This document shows positions 1 through 4,402 of a stretch of DNA of 5,212 bases, piece by piece. Position numbers and translations under genes: made by a program. Within the stretch, counting starts at the first letter, position 1. Every line of letters begins with the position of its first letter. The notes below the pieces were generated by a model. It was not told the origin of the DNA. It did not search any database and saw nothing but the letters and a program-made list of their open reading frames with translations. This stretch comes from an uncultured bacterium (lineage in GTDB: Bacteria; Bacillota_I; Bacilli_A; RF39; UBA660). The stretch covers positions 1-5,212 of the forward strand of contig CASEKZ010000002.1 of assembly GCA_949288625.1 (NCBI GenBank). Direction: 5' to 3'.

Positions 1-740
1 GAACTAGAATCAACTCCCATAATTAATAAAGTAAAAGGTTCATTTAAAGTTTTATCAGAAGTACTTTGTTTTTTTGCCACTTTCTCATTTTTTTCATATA
101 TTACTTTAGTTTTATCTGCAATATCTTCAAAGCCTGCTTCAGTTACAAACATTGATACGTATGAAGAACTTACAAATACTGCATCTATTTCTTCTTTATA
201 TAAATCAGTTAACATTTCCACGAAACTATCATAGCTTACAATGTTTTCTTCATTTATTTTTTCTTCTTCAACTATTTCCATTGGAAGGGTATAACCTTCA
301 ATATTATTAGAATCATTGATCATACCGATTTTTTTATCTTTAACATCATCAATTGATTTATATGAAGAATCTTTAAGCACTACTAAACTTGAAGAATACC
401 CAGCTTCTTTTTCGGTTATTTTTGAAAGGGAGTTACTTATTTTATTTATGTTTATGGTTACGAATATTTCAGTAGCGATAAATAAAATAATGAAAATAAA
501 ATATAATGCGTAACTTTTTTTCTTGTTTGTTTTTATTGATTTAAATCCCGCGTAAGTAAATATTACGAGTAATAAAGCGGTTATAATTATGACTGAGTAT
601 ACTACGTATGTCATAAAACTTTTTGAAGAGTTATAGTAATAAATTTCATTTACGAAATAACCACTTGAAACGTAGTAAATAATTAGTAATAAAAATACCA
701 ATAAAGAAGCTTTTTTAAATTTTTTCTTTTTCTTTTCCAA
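1..740 (-). CDS. LCP (LytR-CpsA-Psr) family membrane protein with N-terminal binding-protein-like domain, 3' end outside window
   Basis: Reading the minus strand from TTG at 740 gives 246 uninterrupted codons running off the window edge. The TTG start is favoured because an in-frame TGA lies at 752-750 and a GAGGTGAT ribosome binding site (751-744) sits just upstream; the next Met is residue 43. Visible order: Lys-rich N-terminus (2-10); hydrophobic segments at about 11-30, 44-65 and 77-96; an extracytoplasmic domain at about 115-220 with the flow of a type 3 solute-binding fold (SIDDVKDKKIGM at 129-140, a later EEIDAVFVSS at 183-192); then LLIMGVDS (238-245), which matches the opening strand of LCP catalytic domains. 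Family members transfer undecaprenyl-linked wall teichoic acid or capsule polymers to peptidoglycan on the outer membrane face; older annotations call them transcriptional attenuators. The catalytic Arg/Asp residues lie outside the window, so the LCP call rests on architecture and one motif. It is divergent from the glucosaminidase-cohesin operon, suggesting a shared cell-envelope theme. Confidence 0.78.
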   Translation of the reverse strand, partial: MEKKKKKFKKASLLVFLLLIIYYVSSGYFVNEIYYYNSSKSFMTYVVYSVIIITALLLVIFTYAGFKSIKTNKKKSYALYFIFIILFIATEIFVTININKISNSLSKITEKEAGYSSSLVVLKDSSYKSIDDVKDKKIGMINDSNNIEGYTLPMEIVEEEKINEENIVSYDSFVEMLTDLYKEEIDAVFVSSSYVSMFVTEAGFEDIADKTKVIYEKNEKVAKKQSTSDKTLNEPFTLLIMGVDSS

Positions 741-743
741 AAT

Positions 744-751
744 ATCACCTC
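744..751 (-). promoter_or_regulatory. Ribosome binding site deciding the TTG start of the LCP gene
   Basis: GAGGTGAT on the minus strand lies about five bases before TTG at 740. An in-frame TGA overlaps its beginning (752-750), so translation cannot start further upstream. No ATG or GTG in frame has comparable spacing. Confidence 0.75.
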
Positions 752-769
752 AAACCTTAAGTACAAGTA

Positions 770-798
770 ATTATACAACAAAATACTACAAAAGACAA
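770..798 (-). promoter_or_regulatory. Sigma-A-type promoter for the LCP gene
   Basis: On the minus strand, TTGTCT (798-793, four of six matches to TTGACA) is followed after exactly 17 bp by a perfect TATAAT (775-770). The predicted transcript starts near 763, giving a leader of about 23 nt that contains the ribosome binding site at 751-744. This is the best-spaced promoter in the window. Confidence 0.7.
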
Positions 799-856
799 CG
801 TGCTATAAAGCTCCATTAATAGGATTCCTTTATTTATCATAAATATTATTTTTATA

Positions 857-875
857 ATTTTACAATATTTTACAA
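857..875. repeat. Direct repeat of ATTTTACAA, 10-bp period, in the divergent intergenic region
   Basis: ATTTTACAA occurs at 857-865 and again at 867-875, one helical turn apart, upstream of the plus-strand promoter. Such phasing would suit a protein binding one face of the helix. The region is so AT-rich that chance is also plausible, and no regulator is recognised. Confidence 0.35.
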
Positions 876-893
876 AAGGATTAATTATTCTAC

Positions 894-911
894 ATGTTTT
901 GATAAAAACAT
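894..911. promoter_or_regulatory. Palindromic operator candidate over the -35 region of the glucosaminidase-cohesin operon
   Basis: ATGTTTT (894-900) and AAAACAT (905-911) form a perfect 7-bp inverted repeat around a four-base spacer. The palindrome overlaps the candidate -35 hexamer TTGATA (899-904), where a dimeric repressor would block RNA polymerase. No cognate regulator is encoded in the window, so the operator role is inference. Confidence 0.4.
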
Positions 912-930
912 AATAAAGTTATGTTATAAT
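899..930 (+). promoter_or_regulatory. Promoter for the dockerin-glucosaminidase/cohesin operon
   Basis: A perfect -10 box TATAAT lies at 925-930 and is preceded by TG at 922-923, making an extended -10 (TGtTATAAT). The best -35 resemblance is TTGATA at 899-904, but its 20-bp spacing is long, so the extended -10 probably does much of the work. Transcription would begin near 937, giving a very short leader of about 15 nt before the ATG at 952. Confidence 0.6.
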
Positions 931-951
931 TAACTTGAATAGGAGTTGGTT

Positions 952-2748
952 ATGATGCTACTTAATAAAAGAATTAAAGTAATATCAATTTTTCTAGTAG
1001 GCTTATTAATGTTTTTATTTATGCCATCATTAAAAGCAGCATCATATGATGTTTATACGGTTAAGTATAAATGCCCAGTTAGAACCGCTGCAAGTGATAA
1101 ATCTGATACCATAAAAAACGGTAATGACACTGTTTATGTATATCAAAATCAAACTTTGAATTATATAAAATCAGCAACTGGTCCTAATGAAGGAAATAGC
1201 AATGCTACTTGGTATGCGGTTAAATTTGATTATGCCGCTAGGGAATATACTGGTTATGTTGCTAAAGCTTGTATGTATGACGTTAAAACTTATTCATATA
1301 GTGACGATGCAGCATTTGAAGAAAGTATAAGTGATTTTCCAGAAAGTTATAAACCATATTTAAGGAACTTACACGCGATGCATCCTAACTGGACGTTCAA
1401 AGCGGATTATACTGGTTTAGATTGGGAAGCATCTGCAGAAGCTGAAAGCGAAAAAGGGACTAGTGCGATAAGTTACTTATATCCATCTTTAATATTTAAA
1501 GATAGTATGAACCCAAACGGAATAATTGTTGATGGAACAAGTTGGTATGCACCTGCTAAAGACGCAGTAAAGTATTACATGGACCCAAGAAACTTTTTAA
1601 CGGAAAAAAACATATTTATGTTCCAATCTCTTTCTTATAACGCAAGTGAAGATTCATCTGTTCAAGCGCTACTTGATGGTACGTTTATGGCTGGTTCATT
1701 TACTGAAAATGGAGTTACGAAAACTTATGCTCAGGCTTTCATAGAAGCAGGTAAGGAAGCTAACGTATCAGCCGTACACTTAGCATCACGTGCGATTCAG
1801 GAAGTTGGTGTAAATGGCTCATCAGCATCTTCTGGTACGGTATCTGGTTATGAGGGATATTATAACTTTTATAACATAGGTGCAACATCAGGCGTAGACA
1901 ATTACTTAAAAGGACTAGAGTATGCTAAAAACCAAGGCTGGAACTCAATTCAAAAGGCAATTACCGGTGGTGCTAAATTCATTGGTTCATCTTACATATC
2001 AATAGGACAAGATACTATTTATTTTCAAAAGTTTAACGTATCAAGTTATAGAACAAGAACTGAATATACTCACCAATACCAAACAAACATAATGGCTCCT
2101 GAATCAGAGTCTGCAAACATATATACATCAAATAAAGAAAGTGGTAAATTAGATAACAATTATACGTTTATAATTCCAGTTTATAACAACAGACCAGATA
2201 CTGCCTTTAAAGTATCTAGAACTGATACGGTAGGAGGCTCAACAACACCAAGCGTGCCAGATTCAAACCAAGGTGGAAATAATTCTTCGGAAGATTCTGG
2301 TAATTCTGGAAGCGAGGAGCAAAAGCCAAGTTTAACGGCAGAGGAAATTCTTAATAAGACTGGGTATAAAATAGTTAATGGCTACTTTACTAAAGTAACT
2401 TTAGGACAGGACGTAAGTTCAATTAGAAGTTATTTAGAAAGTTTAGGAGCTGAAGTTTATATTACTGATAAAAACTTAAACTTTAAATTTACTGGAAAAA
2501 TATCAACCGAGGACTTAATAACCATTAATGATAAACGTTATGAAGTTGCGGTATACGGAGATGCATCAGGTGATGGAAACGTTACCATAAAAGATTTGTT
2601 GTACATTCAAAAGTATCTTCTTGGTTCACAAAAGTTAACCGAGTCAAATAAAGAAGCAGCTGACGTATCACATGATGGCAGCATTACTATAAAAGATTTA
2701 TTATTAGTACAAAAATACTTATTAGGTTCTGGTAGTATTACACAATAG
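952..2748 (+). CDS. Secreted SH3-glucosaminidase (GH73-like peptidoglycan hydrolase) with C-terminal type I dockerin
   Basis: A 598-residue secreted enzyme predicted to cleave N-acetylglucosaminyl bonds in peptidoglycan glycan strands. The start is ATG 952, six bases after AGGAG (941-945); ATG 955 is also possible, while TTG 946 abuts the ribosome binding site. Order: signal peptide (1 to about 29, LKA/AS cleavage); bacterial SH3-like domain (about 33-110) holding the only two cysteines, 41 and 107; glucosaminidase domain (about 128-418) with the family-type opening FPESYKPYLR, the motif SRAIQEVG whose Glu284 is the likely catalytic acid, YNFYNIGA (306-313) and SSYISIGQDT; a Ser/Gly/Asn linker (about 424-458); an unrecognised small domain (about 460-532); and a dockerin (about 534-594) with two 12-residue Ca2+ loops at 537-548 and 571-582. 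It lacks its own wall- or membrane-anchor, so the dockerin is the evident means of retention. The partner cohesin gene follows 11 nt later. The enzyme class is well supported; bond specificity and partner choice are inferred. Confidence 0.9.
   Translation: MMLLNKRIKVISIFLVGLLMFLFMPSLKAASYDVYTVKYKCPVRTAASDKSDTIKNGNDTVYVYQNQTLNYIKSATGPNEGNSNATWYAVKFDYAAREYTGYVAKACMYDVKTYSYSDDAAFEESISDFPESYKPYLRNLHAMHPNWTFKADYTGLDWEASAEAESEKGTSAISYLYPSLIFKDSMNPNGIIVDGTSWYAPAKDAVKYYMDPRNFLTEKNIFMFQSLSYNASEDSSVQALLDGTFMAGSFTENGVTKTYAQAFIEAGKEANVSAVHLASRAIQEVGVNGSSASSGTVSGYEGYYNFYNIGATSGVDNYLKGLEYAKNQGWNSIQKAITGGAKFIGSSYISIGQDTIYFQKFNVSSYRTRTEYTHQYQTNIMAPESESANIYTSNKESGKLDNNYTFIIPVYNNRPDTAFKVSRTDTVGGSTTPSVPDSNQGGNNSSEDSGNSGSEEQKPSLTAEEILNKTGYKIVNGYFTKVTLGQDVSSIRSYLESLGAEVYITDKNLNFKFTGKISTEDLITINDKRYEVAVYGDASGDGNVTIKDLLYIQKYLLGSQKLTESNKEAADVSHDGSITIKDLLLVQKYLLGSGSITQ
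2329..2547 (+). other. Small unrecognised domain between linker and dockerin
   Basis: About 73 residues begin after the low-complexity linker (LTAEEILNKTGY) and run to RYEVAVYG, where the dockerin starts. The alternation of short hydrophobic strands with one helix (VSSIRSYLESLGAEV) suggests a compact alpha/beta fold. Modules adjacent to dockerins, such as X-modules, often stabilise them, and similar pre-dockerin segments occur in gut clostridial proteins as I recall them. Its role here is inference. Confidence 0.5.
2560..2730 (+). repeat. Duplicated EF-hand-like dockerin repeats
   Basis: Two copies of a Ca2+ loop plus helix encode DASGDGNVTIKD (2560-2595) and DVSHDGSITIKD (2662-2697), each continuing into DLL-x-x-QKYLLGS. 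Loop positions 1, 5 and 12 are Asp and position 3 is Ser in both. Across 16 residues (2581-2628 against 2683-2730), 13 are identical, but only five of those 13 use the same codon. The duplication is therefore old and held at the protein level. Confidence 0.9.
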
Positions 2749-2752
2749 GAGG
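2747..2752 (+). promoter_or_regulatory. Ribosome binding site overlapping the upstream stop codon, deciding the GTG start
   Basis: AGGAGG shares its first two bases with the TAG stop (2746-2748) of the dockerin gene. It is only one base before ATG 2754, too close for initiation, but seven bases before GTG 2760, an ideal distance. The arrangement points to GTG as the real start and to translational coupling of the two genes. Confidence 0.75.
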
Positions 2753-2759
2753 TATGAAA

Positions 2760-4316
2760 GTGAAAAAGTTATATAAAAAAATATTAACAGGAGCGTTCAT
2801 CCTCCTTTTTGTATTCTTATTTAAGTTGCCAAACGTAGATGCGGCAAGTTGTAGAATAGGAGTATCAGCTCCATCATCTGCTGTTGTAGGTCAAAGTTTT
2901 AAGGTTACTGTTACCGTATCTGGTTCAGCGTCAATAGGATCATGGGAGTATACGTTAAGCTATGATTCTTCTAAAGTAAGACTAAATAGTGGAACACTAC
3001 ATGTTGTTGATTATGGTAACGGTAGCAAAACATCAGCTAGTTATACGTATTCGTTTACCGCACTAACATCGGGTACCGCAACTTTTAAACCGGTTAACGC
3101 ATCCGTTTTGGATTACACTTCAACTAACGAGTGCTTATCTAGTACTGGCTCTGCCTCTGTTAGTATGAAAACAATGGCAGAAATAGAAGCGGGCTATAGC
3201 AGAAATAATAACTTAGCATCATTGTCAGTCGAAGGAGCAGAACTTTCGCCTGCTTTTGATAAAAATACTTTGGAATATTCTGCTACACTACCAGTAGATA
3301 CAACAAAAGCTAAAATAATCGCAACGCCTGAAGATTCTAAATCGTCTATTACCGGAGCAGGAGAAATAGACGTAGTTGATGGTCTTAATAAAGTTGAAGT
3401 AGTAGTAACGGCACAGCATGGTGAAAAAAAGACTTACGTAATAAATTTGACCGTAGAAGAGCTTGATCCAATAAAAGTAAAAGTAGATGGTAAAAATTAT
3501 ACTATCGTAAGAAAATCAGGCCAAATAGAAGATATTCCGGTAGGCTTTTCTGAAACTAAAATTAAAATAGAAGATCAAGAAGTTGCGGCTTATGAAAATA
3601 AAGAAGCAAGTATTATGTTAGTTGCTTTAAAAGATGAAGAAGGGGAAGTTAGGTTATTTATTTATGATAAAAAAACTAAAAAATTCTCTAAGTTTAATGA
3701 AGTAGCTGGAACTGGTCTTTATCTACTTATTTTAGATGAAGCGGATGAAGATATTCCGTATGGTTTTAAAAAGACAAGCGTTAAAATAGGTGATGATAAG
3801 GTAACTGCTTATAAATACGTTTTAGATGATGATAAAAACCATTACTTAGTTTATGCTCAAAACTTACAAACTGGTGATAAAGGTTTTTATGTATATGATA
3901 AAGAAGATGCTTCTTTTCAAAGATATTATGAAAACTTAGATAATTCTAAAAATACCATTATTATGTATCTATTTTTTATAGCAGCAGGCCTACTTTTAGT
4001 TTTATTACTAATAATATTAGTAAGTATATTTAAAAATGCATTTACTAAAAAAGAACGTAAAATAGAAAAATATCAAAGAAAGATAGATAAGTTAAAAGAT
4101 AAATTAAATAAAAAAGAAAATGATGAAGATAACGACTCGTATGACATTGACGAAGTTGATGAAAGGCCGAGTATAAAAAAAGTAGAAGAAGATGAATACG
4201 TTGTGCCTAAAAAATCAAGAAAAGAAAAGTTAAAGGAATTAGAGGATGCTAAAAAAAGGCTAGATAAAAGTAAACCTAAGTATAGAAGAATATCTTTAGA
4301 AGATGATGATATTTAA
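2760..4316 (+). CDS. Membrane-anchored cohesin protein (cohesin, cadherin-like sandwich, tandem repeat, TM helix, coiled-coil tail)
   Basis: A 518-residue protein not matching any named gene I know. GTG 2760 is chosen from ribosome binding site spacing. Order: signal peptide (1 to about 28, VDA/AS cleavage); cohesin-like domain (about 30-136) with GQSFKVTVTVSG, the typical LSYDSSKV and an SYTYSFTALTSGTATF segment, bearing the only two cysteines at 31 and 125; cadherin-like beta-sandwich (about 149-233) with LSPAFDKNTLEYSATLP and KKTYVINLTV; two related repeats (about 257-314 and 330-391) sharing EDIP-x-GF, an AY pair and YDK; a transmembrane helix (about 400-424); then a cytosolic tail of about 94 charged residues, with a heptad-like coiled coil around 429-455. 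No SLH, LPXTG or lipobox anchor is present. Cohesins bind dockerins, and the preceding gene ends in one, so this is presumably its cell-surface receptor. The cohesin is short (about 105 residues against the usual 140), so that call is slightly weaker than the sandwich and membrane calls. Confidence 0.82.
   Translation: MKKLYKKILTGAFILLFVFLFKLPNVDAASCRIGVSAPSSAVVGQSFKVTVTVSGSASIGSWEYTLSYDSSKVRLNSGTLHVVDYGNGSKTSASYTYSFTALTSGTATFKPVNASVLDYTSTNECLSSTGSASVSMKTMAEIEAGYSRNNNLASLSVEGAELSPAFDKNTLEYSATLPVDTTKAKIIATPEDSKSSITGAGEIDVVDGLNKVEVVVTAQHGEKKTYVINLTVEELDPIKVKVDGKNYTIVRKSGQIEDIPVGFSETKIKIEDQEVAAYENKEASIMLVALKDEEGEVRLFIYDKKTKKFSKFNEVAGTGLYLLILDEADEDIPYGFKKTSVKIGDDKVTAYKYVLDDDKNHYLVYAQNLQTGDKGFYVYDKEDASFQRYYENLDNSKNTIIMYLFFIAAGLLLVLLLIILVSIFKNAFTKKERKIEKYQRKIDKLKDKLNKKENDEDNDSYDIDEVDERPSIKKVEEDEYVVPKKSRKEKLKELEDAKKRLDKSKPKYRRISLEDDDI
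3528..3932 (+). repeat. Tandem protein repeat before the membrane helix
   Basis: Two diverged copies (3528-3701 and 3747-3932) encode EDIPVGFSETKIKI followed by EVAAY and FIYDKKTKKFSKFNE, and EDIPYGFKKTSVKI followed by KVTAY and YVYDKEDASFQRYYE. The pattern suggests two small beta-rich modules acting as a stalk or extra binding surface just outside the membrane. I remember comparable repeats in surface proteins of gut clostridia, but I cannot name a defined family. Confidence 0.7.
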
Positions 4317-4343
4317 GAAATCTGCTTTAAGATTTCTTTTTTT
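4315..4343 (+). terminator. Intrinsic terminator of the dockerin-cohesin operon
   Basis: AAGAAATC (4315-4322) pairs perfectly with GATTTCTT (4331-4338), with one further T-A pair closing the loop, and seven consecutive T residues span 4337-4343. The stem begins inside the TAA stop codon. It is AT-rich and so only moderately stable. The opposite strand lacks a T tract, so it should act only on this operon. Confidence 0.75.
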
Positions 4344-4368
4344 CTACATTTTTCTAGTATTTTGTTCA

Positions 4369-4374
4369 TATAAT
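4369..4374 (+). promoter_or_regulatory. -10 box of a promoter for the DUF1016 nuclease gene
   Basis: A perfect TATAAT at 4369-4374 lies between the terminator and the next gene, placing the transcript start near 4381. No convincing -35 hexamer is visible (the best is TACATT at 4345-4350, 18 bp away). AAGGA at 4390-4394 gives a ribosome binding site eight bases before the ATG. Confidence 0.5.
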
Positions 4375-4402
4375 AGATGACTAAAAAGAAAGGAACTATT
4401 AA

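Noticed and set aside
316..513. 65-codon plus-strand open frame
   Set aside because: It lies entirely antisense within the LCP gene, has no ribosome binding site, and is a shadow of the minus-strand coding sequence.
853..858. A second TATAAT in the divergent intergenic region
   Set aside because: No -35 with reasonable spacing was seen; such hexamers are expected by chance in this AT-rich stretch.
946..951. TTG at 946 as start of the glucosaminidase
   Set aside because: It directly follows AGGAG with no spacer; ATG 952 has six bases and encodes a normal signal peptide.
2754..2759. ATG at 2754 as start of the cohesin protein
   Set aside because: Only one base separates it from AGGAGG; GTG 2760 has seven. 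ATG is not excluded, and would add just two residues.
2841..2852. Possible lipobox (Ala-Ala-Ser-Cys) in the cohesin protein
   Set aside because: Ser directly before Cys and no Leu at -3 are a poor fit; a signal peptidase I site and a C-terminal membrane helix explain the anchoring better.
952..4316. Cellulosome gene cluster
   Set aside because: Dockerin and cohesin are present, but the only enzyme is a peptidoglycan glucosaminidase, and no carbohydrate-binding module or plant-polysaccharide hydrolase is visible.
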